Made by a program: the position numbers and the translations under genes
Shown here: positions 46,157-54,836 of the stretch, in pieces
How the letters are laid out: each line of letters starts with the position of its first letter
Numbering within the stretch: the first letter of the stretch is position 1
Notes under the pieces: model-generated
Database searches by the model: none
What the model saw: the letters and a program-made list of their open reading frames with translations, nothing else
What the model was told of the DNA's origin: nothing
Origin: Xanthomonas cucurbitae
GTDB taxonomy: Bacteria; Pseudomonadota; Gammaproteobacteria; Xanthomonadales; Xanthomonadaceae
Direction: 5' to 3'
DNA length: 64,000 nt
NCBI RefSeq assembly: GCF_002939885.1
Contig: NZ_MDED01000003.1
Coordinates: 124,001-188,000 of the forward strand

Positions 46157-47341
46157 ATGAAGTCGAAGATCACCCAGTCCCTCGTCGAAAGGGCGCCCCG
46201 GCCCGAGCCGGGCAAGTCGGTCCTATACGCTGACACCGAGATGAGGGGGTTCTACCTCATCGTCACCGCCACCAAGCGCAGCTTCTACGTGCAGTCCCTC
46301 GTCAACGGCCGCCAGGTCAGGACGAAGCTGGGCGACCACCCGGCGATGGACGCCAAGCAGGCCCGCGACGCCGCCCGGCAGACGCTGGTCGGCATGCGCG
46401 GCGGGGTCAACCCGAACGAGGAGCGCCGACGGGCGCGTGCGCGCGGGATCACCCTGCGCGAGGCGCTCGACCTCCACCTGGCGGCCAAGCCGCTGTCCCC
46501 GAGGACCAAGGACGACTACCGCTACAACTGCGAGCAGTACCTGTCCGACTGGCTCGACCGTCCGTTGGCCGAGCTCGGCGCGGACCGCTCGGGCGTGCGC
46601 GACAGGCACCGCCGGATCACCGATCGGCACGGCGCACCCTCGGCGGACAACGCCTTCCGCATCTTCCGGGCCGTGTACAACCGGGGTCTGCGGGAGCACC
46701 CGGACCTGCCGCCGAACCCCTGCGGGAACGTTGACTACCACGGGCTGCGGCGCCGCAAGGTGGACGCCCCGGCGGACAGGCTCAGGGCGTGGGGCAAGGC
46801 GGTGCTCGGCCTCCACCCGGTGCGGCGCGACCTGCACCTCTTCATGGTGCTCACGGGCATGCGGCGCACGTCGGCCTGCGAGGCCCGCGCCTCGGACCTG
46901 GACCTCGCCTCCGGGCGCCTGCACGTGCCCAAGCCCAAGGGCGGATCGACCAGAGCGTTCGACCTGCCGCTGTCTGGGCCGCTCGCCGACCTGCTCGGCC
47001 ACCGGGTCGAGGAGAACCCTCGGCTGCACAGAAAGACGCCGTGGCTATTCCCCGCAGAGTCGAAGTCGGGTCACGTCGCCGAGGTCGCGCAGCACGAGTT
47101 GGACGGACTGACGGGCCACGCCCTGCGGCATACGTTCGCCACGCTGGCCGTGCAGGCGGGCGTCCCGCTGCTTGAGCTGAAGTACCTGCTCAACCACGCG
47201 GCGAGCAACGTCACGATGGGCTACATCCATGTCGGCCCCGAGCACCTGCGCAAGCACCAGGAGACGGCGTCGCGATACATCCTCGAACAGCTCGGCCTCG
47301 AGCACGAACCGGGACAGTGGCCGCCGAGGCTCAAGGAATAG
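46157..47341 (+). CDS. int: P4-type tyrosine recombinase (integrase)
   Basis: 394 residues. The N-terminal arm-binding domain (about 1-95) has the P4-integrase pattern SVLYADTEMRGFYLIVT followed by RSFYVQ. The core-binding domain follows, then the catalytic domain with Arg in LTGMRRTSACEARASDL, HALRHTFAT (His-x-x-Arg box), LLNHAASNVTMGYIHV (second His and nucleophile Tyr). All visible catalytic residues are intact. The gene starts 170 bp inside attL and reads into the element, so integration is expected at the tRNA core repeat. Confidence 0.93.
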   Translation: MKSKITQSLVERAPRPEPGKSVLYADTEMRGFYLIVTATKRSFYVQSLVNGRQVRTKLGDHPAMDAKQARDAARQTLVGMRGGVNPNEERRRARARGITLREALDLHLAAKPLSPRTKDDYRYNCEQYLSDWLDRPLAELGADRSGVRDRHRRITDRHGAPSADNAFRIFRAVYNRGLREHPDLPPNPCGNVDYHGLRRRKVDAPADRLRAWGKAVLGLHPVRRDLHLFMVLTGMRRTSACEARASDLDLASGRLHVPKPKGGSTRAFDLPLSGPLADLLGHRVEENPRLHRKTPWLFPAESKSGHVAEVAQHELDGLTGHALRHTFATLAVQAGVPLLELKYLLNHAASNVTMGYIHVGPEHLRKHQETASRYILEQLGLEHEPGQWPPRLKE

Positions 47342-47657
47342 CCGCACGGCCTCACCAGGCGGCCCGTGTCGTGTCCGGGGCCGAGCGGCCTGATACCGAG
47401 CAGCCAGGACCGAACCGGACGACACGGACACACCGGGGAGTCCGGGCGCAATGCTGGTATTAACGTGAGCGCGCCTCTGGCAGTATTTGATTCGTCGGCG
47501 CCACCAGCCGCCGACGCCAGGCTTTCGGTGGCCTACAAGACCGAGACCCGCCCCGCCGACTGAGGGGAGCAAACGGGTCCATCTCTGCGACGCAAAGCAG
47601 GCAGTCCCCGCAAGGCACGTCGCCGTGCGGGGATCGCACCTGCACGGAGTCCAGAAG
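47342..47657. other. intergenic between integrase and AlpA-like gene
   Basis: 316 bp without a supportable gene. It probably holds the promoter for the replication genes; GGAG precedes the next start. Confidence 0.4.
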
Positions 47658-47954
47658 ATGGCCTACGAACCCAAGAAGTTCTCCCCCGCGGAGCTCGCCG
47701 AGCTCCACGCACTCCCCGACGACTCGCTGCTGACCGCCCAGGAGGCGGCGGCCTTCCTGCGCCTGAAGTACGGGACGTTGGCTTGGTATCGCTGCCAGGG
47801 CGGCGGCCCGACGTTCACCCGAGTCGGGCCGAAGCTGATCCGCTACAAGCTGGGCGACCTGCGCGACTACGCGAAGGGCCAGCCGATGGGCGAAGGCGTC
47901 CGGCGCGCCGCAACGGCGATGCTCGCCGCACGCACCGCCAACGCGGAGGGCTGA
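47658..47954 (+). CDS. AlpA/excisionase-like helix-turn-helix protein
   Basis: 98 residues from ATG 47658. A MerR-like winged helix spans about 22-75: LLTAQEAAAFLRLKYGTLAWYRC, then GGPTFTRVGPKLIRYKLGDLRDYA, the pattern of excisionases and AlpA regulators. In satellites such proteins control excision or switch on replication. It ends 3 nt before the primase start, so it is the first gene of a replication operon. Confidence 0.8.
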   Translation: MAYEPKKFSPAELAELHALPDDSLLTAQEAAAFLRLKYGTLAWYRCQGGGPTFTRVGPKLIRYKLGDLRDYAKGQPMGEGVRRAATAMLAARTANAEG

Positions 47955-47957
47955 CCG

Positions 47958-50036
47958 ATGGCCGCACATGAAAACGCCCACGGCGTGCTAGACCGTGGGC
48001 GTAAGGGTGCAACCGACCGGGAGACGGAGCCTGCCAGAGCTCACGGGGTCAATGATGCCGCGGGGTCTGCCGCCTCGACGCCATCATTTGAGGCCGCGGC
48101 CCAGTACCGCGACGTCCGCCTCGACCTGATTCCCCTGCGCCGCCGCGACAAGATGCCCGCCGATAAGCGGTGGCAGGAACGCGCCTACGACCAGGGCGAG
48201 GTGCTGGAGCGTGCGAGGCGCGACGGCCTTAACCTGGGCGTGCGCCTTCCCGCCGACGTGGTCGTGGTGGACGTGGACCCGCGCAACTTCCCCGCGGGGC
48301 GCGACAGCCTGGCCGAGCTGGCCGCGACCTTCGGCCTGCCGCTCACCTCGGCACCGCACGTCCTGACCGGCAACCTCGAACACCCCGGCCACCACTTCTA
48401 CTTCCGCAAGCCCGGGGGCGCCCTGCTGCTGGACAGCGTGGACGGTTTCGCGGGCGTCGAGTTCAAGTCGCTCGGCCGCCAGGTTGTCGCCCCTGGCTCG
48501 GTGCACCCGACCGGCGGCGTGTACCGCTGGGCGCCAGATTCGCCCCCGCTGCACCGAATGCCGGATCTGCCCGCAAGGCTGGTCGAGGCGGCGCGCAGGC
48601 CGGAGAGGAAGCGAACCACGGGCGCAGGCGAGATCACCGCCGAGCAGCTGGCCGCTTCGCTTGAACACCTGGACCCGACGGACTTCCGTGAGCACGACGC
48701 ATGGTGCGAGCTGATGATGGCGTGCCACCACGCCACCGACGGCGCGGGGCGGCAGGAGTTCATCGACTGGAGCACGTCCGACCCGAAGTTCGCGGACCAC
48801 GAATGGATCGTCGGCCGCCGCTGGGACTCGCTGCACGCCGGCCGCGACGACGCTGTGACCATCGCGACGCTGCGCAGGCGCCTCAACGAGGCCGGGTCCG
48901 ACATCGCGCCGCCCGACGCGGCCGACGACTTCGACGTGTGGGACGAGGTCGAACCGATCGAGCCGCGCGCCCGCAGGCGCTTCCTCAACGTGAACGACCT
49001 GAAGGCACTGCCGCCGCCGCGGTGGCTCGTGCCCGGCCTGCTGGTCGAGGACAGCGTCGCGGCCATCTACGGCGCGCCCGAATCGGGCAAGTCGTTCCTT
49101 GCACTCGACATCGCGATGGCCGTCGCGGGCGGCGTGGACTGGCACGGCCGCCGGGTGACCGACGGCGGCGTCCTGTACGTCGCGGCTGAGGGCGCCTCTG
49201 GCCTCGGCAAGCGCGTCCGCGCGTGGGAGATCGACCGCGGCATCGACGTGGGCACGTTCCCGCTCTGGCTGGACCACGGCGAGATCAACCTGGCCGCCGA
49301 GCGCGACGGCGGCGTCCGCGCCTTCGTCAGCGACGTGGTCGAGGAGCTCGGGCCGCTGCGCCTGGTTGTCATCGACACGCTGAACCAGACGGCCGCGGGT
49401 GCCGACGAGAACTCGGCGAAGGACATGGGTCGCTACATCGCGAGCATGAAGCGCATCCGCGACGAGACGGGCGCGACCGTCGTGGTCGTGCATCACTCCG
49501 GTAAGGATCCCGGCAAGGGCATGCGCGGCAGCTCGTCTCTGCTCGGTGCAATGGACACCACGGTCGAGGTGATCCGCGACAAGGAAATGCGCGCCATCAC
49601 CGTGACCGTGCACAAGCAGAAGGACGCGGAGCGCGAGCCGCCGATGCGGTTCAATCTGGAGCGCGTGGACCTTCCAGGGGAACCCGACTGGAACGGCAGG
49701 CCGCCGTCGTCGCTCGTGCTCCGTCCGACTTTGATGGTCGACGCGACCTCCGACGTCGGGGGCGAGGCGACGGCGGACGACGGGCTGACTGCCCTGGCGT
49801 GCGAGCTGGGCGCAAAGGACGGGACGGTGAAGGCATCCGAGCTGCTCGACGCCGCCACCAAGCGCCTGGGCATGAGCAAGAGCTCAGCGCAGCGCGCGGT
49901 GGCAGACAAGATCCCCGAGGGTCGCATCGACGCCGTGCGCGCAAGCTGGGGCGGTCGCCACTTCTGGCTGTGGTGCGAGCGCGTCGGCAAGCACTCCACG
50001 GCGCCGAAGGTGGTGCGGGTCGAGGCCACGTCATGA
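47958..50036 (+). CDS. primase-polymerase/helicase replication protein
   Basis: 692 residues. The N-terminal prim-pol domain (about 45-215) has the catalytic acidic motif VVVVDVDPRNF and GHHFYFRKP. A PriCT-like linker (about 230-300, EFIDWSTSDPKFADHEW) leads to a RepA-type ATPase with Walker A YGAPESGKSFLALDIAM (about 375), Walker B LRLVVIDTLNQ and a VVVVHHSGKDPGKGMRGSS sensor segment. A C-terminal winged-helix-like part (about 620-692) may bind the origin. It would open and prime the adjacent iteron array, allowing autonomous replication after excision. Confidence 0.85.
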   Translation: MAAHENAHGVLDRGRKGATDRETEPARAHGVNDAAGSAASTPSFEAAAQYRDVRLDLIPLRRRDKMPADKRWQERAYDQGEVLERARRDGLNLGVRLPADVVVVDVDPRNFPAGRDSLAELAATFGLPLTSAPHVLTGNLEHPGHHFYFRKPGGALLLDSVDGFAGVEFKSLGRQVVAPGSVHPTGGVYRWAPDSPPLHRMPDLPARLVEAARRPERKRTTGAGEITAEQLAASLEHLDPTDFREHDAWCELMMACHHATDGAGRQEFIDWSTSDPKFADHEWIVGRRWDSLHAGRDDAVTIATLRRRLNEAGSDIAPPDAADDFDVWDEVEPIEPRARRRFLNVNDLKALPPPRWLVPGLLVEDSVAAIYGAPESGKSFLALDIAMAVAGGVDWHGRRVTDGGVLYVAAEGASGLGKRVRAWEIDRGIDVGTFPLWLDHGEINLAAERDGGVRAFVSDVVEELGPLRLVVIDTLNQTAAGADENSAKDMGRYIASMKRIRDETGATVVVVHHSGKDPGKGMRGSSSLLGAMDTTVEVIRDKEMRAITVTVHKQKDAEREPPMRFNLERVDLPGEPDWNGRPPSSLVLRPTLMVDATSDVGGEATADDGLTALACELGAKDGTVKASELLDAATKRLGMSKSSAQRAVADKIPEGRIDAVRASWGGRHFWLWCERVGKHSTAPKVVRVEATS

Positions 50037-50044
50037 ACGCCCGC

Positions 50045-50242
50045 GAAGTCTCCTGAAGTCTGATTTTGGAGTCTCGAGACTTCGGAGACTTCGCGACGTC
50101 CTGAAGTCTGAAGTCTGTTCCGAATCAGCAGCTTATGCGCCCACTCGATTCGCAGACTTCGGACGAGAATTCGGCCACGGCAGACGAGACTTCGCAGCTT
50201 TCACTTTCTTAAGAAAGTGAAAGCGAAGTCTGCCCGGAGTCT
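50045..50242. repeat. iteron array, probable replication origin of the element
   Basis: The heptamer GAAGTCT or its complement AGACTTC occurs exactly nine times in about 190 bp (starts at 50045, 50055, 50077, 50086, 50103, 50110, 50154, 50187, 50225), with GGAGTCT variants at 50068 and 50236. Orientations are mixed. It starts right after the replication-protein gene, the usual position of satellite and plasmid origins. Confidence 0.8.
50198..50223. promoter_or_regulatory. 26-bp perfect palindrome inside the iteron array
   Basis: Arms CTTTCACTTTCTT and AAGAAAGTGAAAG form a perfect dyad centred on TTAA. It is framed by outward iterons AGACTTCG (50187-50194) and CGAAGTCT (50224-50231), which extend the symmetry with a 3-nt offset. 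It is AT-richer than its surroundings and is a good candidate for the melting site or replication-protein dimer site. Confidence 0.8.
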
Positions 50243-50482
50243 GATTCTTGAATAACTCCACAAACAGTGAGCGCGTGGACGGATGCGTCCAACCTTGCGT
50301 GCCGTGTCCCTCGCGCGCGAGGCGAACTTTCCAGGTCGTCCCGCCGATGCGCGCCGCCTAATCAGACATGAGAGGGCCGACGCCATCCAAGCCATTGATC
50401 CGACTGCTTGAACGATGGCGTGCCTGCGCGCGTAAGCACGACACCATCACGCCGTAAGCCACTTTTCACCCCGGAGGCGACC
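50243..50482. other. spacer between origin and terminase-like gene
   Basis: 240 bp with no credible gene. A weak DnaA-box-like sequence (AACTCCACA, 50254-50262) is present but matches the consensus at only about six of nine positions. Confidence 0.35.
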
Positions 50483-51001
50483 GTGCTTTCCATCCCGAAC
50501 ACCTTCACGCCCGAGCGGCGCGAGCTGTTCTTCCAGGTGCTGGAGGACACGTGCTCGCCCAAGCAGGCCGCCGCCGCGGCGGGCATCAGCAGGCAGACGG
50601 CCTTCTACCACAAGGCCAACGACATCGAGTTCCGCACCCGGTGGGAGAAGGCGGTCGAGGTCGCCCTGGACGCGCTGCTCGACGAGGCCTACAGGCGCGC
50701 GGCGATCGGCTACGACGAGCCAGTCATCCACCAGGGACGACTCGCCACCACCGCAGACCCGGCGACCGGCGAGGAGCGGCCGCTGACGGTGCGCAAGCAC
50801 AGCGACAGGCTCCTGGAGGTCCTCCTGAAGTTCCGCTACGGCGAGCAGATGGCCGACAGGCTGCGCGTCAGGGTCGAGGACACGGGCCTCTCGGCCGACG
50901 CCCTGCTGGCGATGCCCGCCGACGAGCGCGCCCAGCTCGTGGCGCTGCTCTCCAAGTACAACGCGGCGCGGCCGCACGACGAGGAGCACGACGATGAGTG
51001 A
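50483..51001 (+). CDS. terminase small subunit-like DNA-binding protein
   Basis: 172 residues from GTG 50483, chosen because GGAGG lies 5 nt before it; the open frame begins at 50408. An N-terminal helix-turn-helix (about 8-45; SPKQAAAAAGISRQTAFYHK) is followed by a helical segment and the stretch LTVRKHSDRLLEVLLKFRYGEQMADR, a pattern I know from small terminases (KYSDxLLxxLLKxxxPxKYxDR). The small subunit selects DNA for packaging. In satellites it redirects helper-phage packaging to the satellite genome. No large terminase is present, which fits a satellite; an ordinary regulator is the alternative. Confidence 0.55.
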   Translation: MLSIPNTFTPERRELFFQVLEDTCSPKQAAAAAGISRQTAFYHKANDIEFRTRWEKAVEVALDALLDEAYRRAAIGYDEPVIHQGRLATTADPATGEERPLTVRKHSDRLLEVLLKFRYGEQMADRLRVRVEDTGLSADALLAMPADERAQLVALLSKYNAARPHDEEHDDE

Positions 51002-51239
51002 CAGGCTGAGCGTCGCCGAGGCCCTGGCCAAGGCGGAGCAGATCGAGGTCATGCTGGGCGCGATCGAGGGCACGGCGCCCGAGGCGGTCGAAGCGATGGG
51101 CGGGCGCGACGCCCTGGCACGCCGCAGCGAGATGACCTGCCTCGGCCCCGTGCCGCGCCTGGACGCGGACGAGTGGGAGCGCATGTCGCTGGAGTACGAG
51201 GCGCGGCGCGAGCATGGCAGCGTCAACCGGGGGCACTAA
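50994..51239 (+). CDS. small unknown protein of the element
   Basis: 81 residues, helical and acidic (SVAEALAKAEQIEVMLGAIEG). It overlaps the terminase-like gene by 8 nt and the next gene by 26 nt, so it is part of a coupled set. No domain recognised. Confidence 0.6.
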   Translation: MSDRLSVAEALAKAEQIEVMLGAIEGTAPEAVEAMGGRDALARRSEMTCLGPVPRLDADEWERMSLEYEARREHGSVNRGH

Positions 51240-51657
51240 CGGGCACGCGGTCGCCGTGGAGGTGGACGGGGTGCGATACCCCTCCGCGAGGTCGGCGGCC
51301 CAGGCGCTCGGCATCGGGTACAGCACGGTCACCGCCCGCGCGCACGACCCCAGGCACCCGAGCTACCGCTGGCTCGGCGCCACGCCCGGCCGGCGGGAGC
51401 TGACGCCCGAGGACAGGCGCATCGCAAGGCCCCTCACCGAGCCCGAGCGGTGGCCGAACGACGGCGGCGCGCGACGCGCCCCCGTGATGGACCCCAACTA
51501 CGACCCGCCCAGGGTCGTGCGCCGGGTCGGCTGGCTCCGCTGCATGTGCTGCGGGCGGTCCCACTTCTCCGAGGACGTGGCCCGCGCCCGCATGTGCCAG
51601 GAGTGCGGCGGCGTCGGCGGCATGCCGACTGGGCCGCGTCCCGACTGGGACGCCTGA
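51214..51657 (+). CDS. small protein with NUMOD-like helix-turn-helix and zinc ribbon
   Basis: 147 residues. The N-terminal part (about 14-55: VDGVRYPSARSAAQALGIG followed by YSTVTARAHD) looks like the NUMOD/AP2-type DNA-binding helix found next to phage endonuclease and packaging genes. The C-terminal part carries two Cys pairs (CMCC near 110 and CQEC near 130), likely a zinc ribbon. Function unknown; a regulator or packaging accessory would fit the location. Confidence 0.55.
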   Translation: MAASTGGTNGHAVAVEVDGVRYPSARSAAQALGIGYSTVTARAHDPRHPSYRWLGATPGRRELTPEDRRIARPLTEPERWPNDGGARRAPVMDPNYDPPRVVRRVGWLRCMCCGRSHFSEDVARARMCQECGGVGGMPTGPRPDWDA

Positions 51658-51882
51658 CATTCCATCGGCGGGCGGCGCGACGACAAGCCCATGATCCGCA
51701 AGCCGCAGTGACGGCGGCAGATCCGAGGGAAACACGCCTGGAGAACGATGGCGTCCGCGGCCAGCGCACCCCGACACATTGAACGCATCCGGTCAGCGCA
51801 TTGGCGCGCAGACCACCCCACGGCTGGGGATGCGCTCGTGACAGGCGACCGGAGGACCACAACCCACCGGAGCACACGAGCA

Positions 51883-52608
51883 ATGAAGATCGAACTCAGC
51901 GACACCCCCCTCCTCAACACCCAGCAGATCGGCGATCTCGCCTCGACCCTGGACCTGCTGCACAAGCGCACCCTCGCCGCGATCGAGCGGCTGAACAAGG
52001 ACATCGCGGCCCGCAAGCAGCAGATCGCCGCGCGCTGGAAGAATGCCCCCGGCATCGGCATGGCCGACGTGGCGCGCTTCGCCGAGCACGAGACCCTCGC
52101 CAGCGTCCGCGAGATCAAAGACAACTCCAAGGCCGAGCTGGACAAGATCATGAAGGAGGCCGGCGCGCCGCACGCGCAGCTGGTCGGCCAGCGCCAGTTC
52201 TACGACTCCCCGGCCAAGGTCCTGGCCCGCGCGGCCCTGGGCGACCCCAAGCGCACCGAGTACCTCCAGCAGCTCCAGCACGCCGGCCCAGCCGAGCTCG
52301 GCCACATGGCCCAGGTCGCCGTCGGCACCCGGAACGTCGCCCTGGCCTCGGCCGTGCTGTCCCTGATCGACCGCCTGCCCACCAAGGACCGCCCGGTCGG
52401 CCCGGTCGAGCTGGCGACCGCGATGAGGCAGGACGACTTCCTGAAGGTGCAGGAGTACATCAAGTTGGGCGACGCGCGCCTCCAGGGCATCCTGGTCGCC
52501 ATCCGCGCCTGGAACGCCGGCCGCTCGAACCCGCTCGGCTCGGTGCAGCTCGCCATGCGCGAGCGGGACATCGACCACGACCTGATCGGGGGCGACGGCG
52601 ATGACTGA
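51883..52608 (+). CDS. unknown protein of the element with N-terminal coiled coil
   Basis: 241 residues from ATG 51883 (KIELSDTPLLN), with GGAG about 10 nt upstream; the open frame begins at 51748. The first 60 residues are predicted helical and coiled-coil-like (LASTLDLLHKRTLAAIERLNK), the remainder is helical and charged. No known domain. It sits after the terminase-like gene, where satellites often carry capsid-size or packaging modifiers, but that is only context. Confidence 0.6.
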   Translation: MKIELSDTPLLNTQQIGDLASTLDLLHKRTLAAIERLNKDIAARKQQIAARWKNAPGIGMADVARFAEHETLASVREIKDNSKAELDKIMKEAGAPHAQLVGQRQFYDSPAKVLARAALGDPKRTEYLQQLQHAGPAELGHMAQVAVGTRNVALASAVLSLIDRLPTKDRPVGPVELATAMRQDDFLKVQEYIKLGDARLQGILVAIRAWNAGRSNPLGSVQLAMRERDIDHDLIGGDGDD

Positions 52609-52882
52609 CCGACGCGCCCACTACCCGCCGTGCCACCCGGCGATGCTGGCACTCGCCGCCCTGGTCGCGGCGATCCAGCACAGGTGCGACCCGTTCCCCG
52701 AGCTTGAGGCCGCCGCGGCCCGCAACGGCGTGGCCGTCGGCTCCGAGGAGTTCGACGAGGCAGCGGCGCTGGCCGGGCAGCCCTACTGCCGCGCGCTGGA
52801 CCTGTACGTGGACCGCGAGACCAAGCGCAGGGCTGACGCCCTCGGGCCGGGGATGGCGCACCTGGCCTTCCTCCCGGCCTGA
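52601..52882 (+). CDS. small unknown protein of the element
   Basis: 93 residues, overlapping the previous gene by 8 nt. Mostly helical (MLALAALVAAIQHRCDPF, near the N-terminus), soluble, no known domain. It is followed by a strong terminator, so it ends the operon. Confidence 0.6.
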   Translation: MTDRRAHYPPCHPAMLALAALVAAIQHRCDPFPELEAAAARNGVAVGSEEFDEAAALAGQPYCRALDLYVDRETKRRADALGPGMAHLAFLPA

Positions 52883-52948
52883 CCCGAGCAAACCCGGCCG
52901 GGTTGGTTAGGTGCGCAGAGGGCAACGGGTGGCCCGGCCGTGTTTCGG

Positions 52949-52981
52949 AGGGGATGTCTTCACGGCATCCCCTTCTTTTTC
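52949..52981 (+). terminator. terminator after the packaging-region genes
   Basis: AGGGGATG (52949-52956) and CATCCCCT (52966-52973) form an 8-bp stem followed by TCTTTTT. Confidence 0.85.
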
Positions 52982-53104
52982 ATGCACTTGGGATCCCCCA
53001 CCCGCCGACGGGCAATTAGAACCCTGAATTTTGGACCTACCCCGGCTCCCGTATCTCACCCGGCGCGACACGATGCCCCTACAACCCAACCGTAGGAGAG
53101 CACC

Positions 53105-53614
53105 ATGAAGCTGGAAGATATGCCGACCAAGGAACTGCTGGCCCTGCACAACCGCATCGCCGACAAGCCCGCCGGCCCGAAGACGTTCGCGACTCGGGCC
53201 AAGATCGTCGCGCGGATCGAGCAGATCGCGGCAGCCAAGGACATCGACCTGGCCGCGTCCGGGCAGCCGAAGAAGCCCAAGGCGGCCGCTAAGCGCGCAG
53301 AGCCGAAGGCCGAGGTCGTCGAGGCGCCCGAGGCCACCGAGAGGAAGCCGCGCGGCCTCGGTGTCGGAGCGCTCGCCCGCGCGATCCTGATGGACCCTGC
53401 CGGCTACCCGCACGCCCTCATCGCGGCGATGGTCAATGCACAGGTCGAGGGCGCGGCCGCGACGGACAAGAGCGTCCGCTGGTATGCGAACGACATGCGC
53501 AAGAAGGGCGTCGAGGTGCCGCCCCGCCAGAAGCACCACCCTGCCGAGATGGACGAGGAGCAGTCGGCGGCTGCGCTGCGCACCGTGACCGTTGTCAGCG
53601 AGGGGGGCGAGTGA
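53105..53614 (+). CDS. unknown protein of the element, SAP-like N-terminus
   Basis: 169 residues preceded by TAGGAGAG. The N-terminal 40 residues (MPTKELLALHNRIADKP) resemble a SAP-like helical DNA-binding motif, then an Ala/Lys/Pro-rich linker (about 55-80) and a compact C-terminal domain (about 85-145; LARAILMDPAGYPHALIAAMV and SVRWYANDMRKKGVEV) that looks like a winged helix. Probably a DNA-binding regulator. It ends 2 bp from the convergent restriction enzyme gene. Confidence 0.6.
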   Translation: MKLEDMPTKELLALHNRIADKPAGPKTFATRAKIVARIEQIAAAKDIDLAASGQPKKPKAAAKRAEPKAEVVEAPEATERKPRGLGVGALARAILMDPAGYPHALIAAMVNAQVEGAAATDKSVRWYANDMRKKGVEVPPRQKHHPAEMDEEQSAAALRTVTVVSEGGE

Positions 53615-53616
53615 AG

Positions 53617-54729
53617 TCAGTCCTCGCCGCTCACCAACCCCGCAAAGCGGGCAGCCCCGAGGATGTGCGCCTGCGTCGCGTCCTTGACGCGCGCCTTCAT
53701 CATCGCCGAATCGACAAAGGCCCACACCTCGTCGGCGGACACTTCGGGCGGGGCGAGTCCCGCGCACATCGCGAAGAACTGCTCGACGTCCACGAAGGAC
53801 ACCCGGACTCTCTGGTCATCCGCAATCTTGATGACGAGGTCTTGGCTGCGAAAAGCCCCTTGCGACCTTGGTCCACACACGAAGTAAAACGCACCAAGCC
53901 CAGCATGCGCCACTTTGAGTGCCGCATGGCCGACGTCGTTGGGACTGAACTCCTTATCCTTGACCTCTGCCGCATAGGTCACCACCTCATCGGAAAGGAC
54001 ATCGACGTCGAGCACCTCGTTAGACGAGGAGCCGGCCTGATTCACGGGGTGGACCTTGATCTCGAACTCCCGGCCAGTTCCGCGACCCAGCAGGAAGAAC
54101 GCGAGGCCGGTCACGATCGCGCACGACTCGCCCTCACAGGACTGCGCGACCGCGGCGCTCACGAACTTTGTCAGGACCTTGTGGAGCGTGGCGTCGCCGT
54201 CGAGTTCGGCGGCCTCTCCGACCAGCGACTCGCGCTGCATCGTGTAATAGATCGCGTCGATCAGCGCGTGCTCGGCGTCGGCCGCGTCTCGCAGGTTGCC
54301 GAGAATGTCGATGCACTTCCCGAGGATGCTGCGGTCGTACCCGCGCCGCACGGCGTTCTCGGCGGTGAGAGCGGTGTATCGCGCGGGCTTGTTCAGGTAC
54401 GGCTCGTTGGAACGGCCGAGCTTGCCCGCAAGCTGGTTCGGGTCGCGGTCAAAATCCACCACGACCTTGTGACAAAGGGAGCGGGAGTCGAACGCGCCAT
54501 TCAGGTCGGCGCCTGCTTGCAGCGCAAGCCCGTTGGCGCGGCCATTGGTCGCCTTCGCGAGCAGGTTGGTGAGCAGGATGTAGCGATAGGTGAGGTGGCG
54601 CCCGAGCATGACGTCCGAGATGGCATCGCTCTTCACGTGTTGCGGCTGAAAACCGTCAGCCTTCGCGGCCGAAAGTGCGCTCTTCAGCTTCTCGCGGGCA
54701 GCCGCGTGGTCAATAATGGCCTGCGTCAA
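53617..54729 (-). CDS. type II restriction endonuclease, SacI family
   Basis: 370 residues. The segments LLTNLLAKATNGRANGLALQ, AFDSRSLCHKVVVDF and GRSNEPYLNKPARYT follow the SacI-family pattern. The nuclease core is seen in VLDVDVLSDEVVTYAAEVKDKEF: Asp, then Glu-x-Lys (PD-(D/E)xK type). SacI cuts GAGCTC; a shared specificity here is likely but not proved. It is divergent from the methyltransferase across a 107-bp gap containing an inverted repeat, so both are probably controlled together. Its GC content is lower than the rest of the element, which suggests separate acquisition. Confidence 0.78.
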   Translation of the reverse strand: MTQAIIDHAAAREKLKSALSAAKADGFQPQHVKSDAISDVMLGRHLTYRYILLTNLLAKATNGRANGLALQAGADLNGAFDSRSLCHKVVVDFDRDPNQLAGKLGRSNEPYLNKPARYTALTAENAVRRGYDRSILGKCIDILGNLRDAADAEHALIDAIYYTMQRESLVGEAAELDGDATLHKVLTKFVSAAVAQSCEGESCAIVTGLAFFLLGRGTGREFEIKVHPVNQAGSSSNEVLDVDVLSDEVVTYAAEVKDKEFSPNDVGHAALKVAHAGLGAFYFVCGPRSQGAFRSQDLVIKIADDQRVRVSFVDVEQFFAMCAGLAPPEVSADEVWAFVDSAMMKARVKDATQAHILGAARFAGLVSGED

Positions 54730-54734
54730 GTTGA

Positions 54735-54757
54735 GATTCCCCCTAGTCTAGGGAATC
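54735..54757. promoter_or_regulatory. inverted repeat between restriction and methyltransferase genes
   Basis: GATTCCC (54735-54741) and GGGAATC (54751-54757) are complementary across a 9-bp centre that continues the symmetry (CCTAG/CTA). It begins 6 bp from the restriction gene start and is a candidate operator for timing expression of the two enzymes. Confidence 0.55.
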
Positions 54758-54836
54758 GGACGTTGCCCGATGACGCGAGGCAAGTCAAGATGAATAGCGG
54801 ATGCCGATCCGTCCCAATGGTTTTGAGAGGTTATCG

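Noticed and set aside
50254-50262. DnaA box next to the iteron array
   Set aside because: Only about six of nine positions match the consensus, too weak to call.
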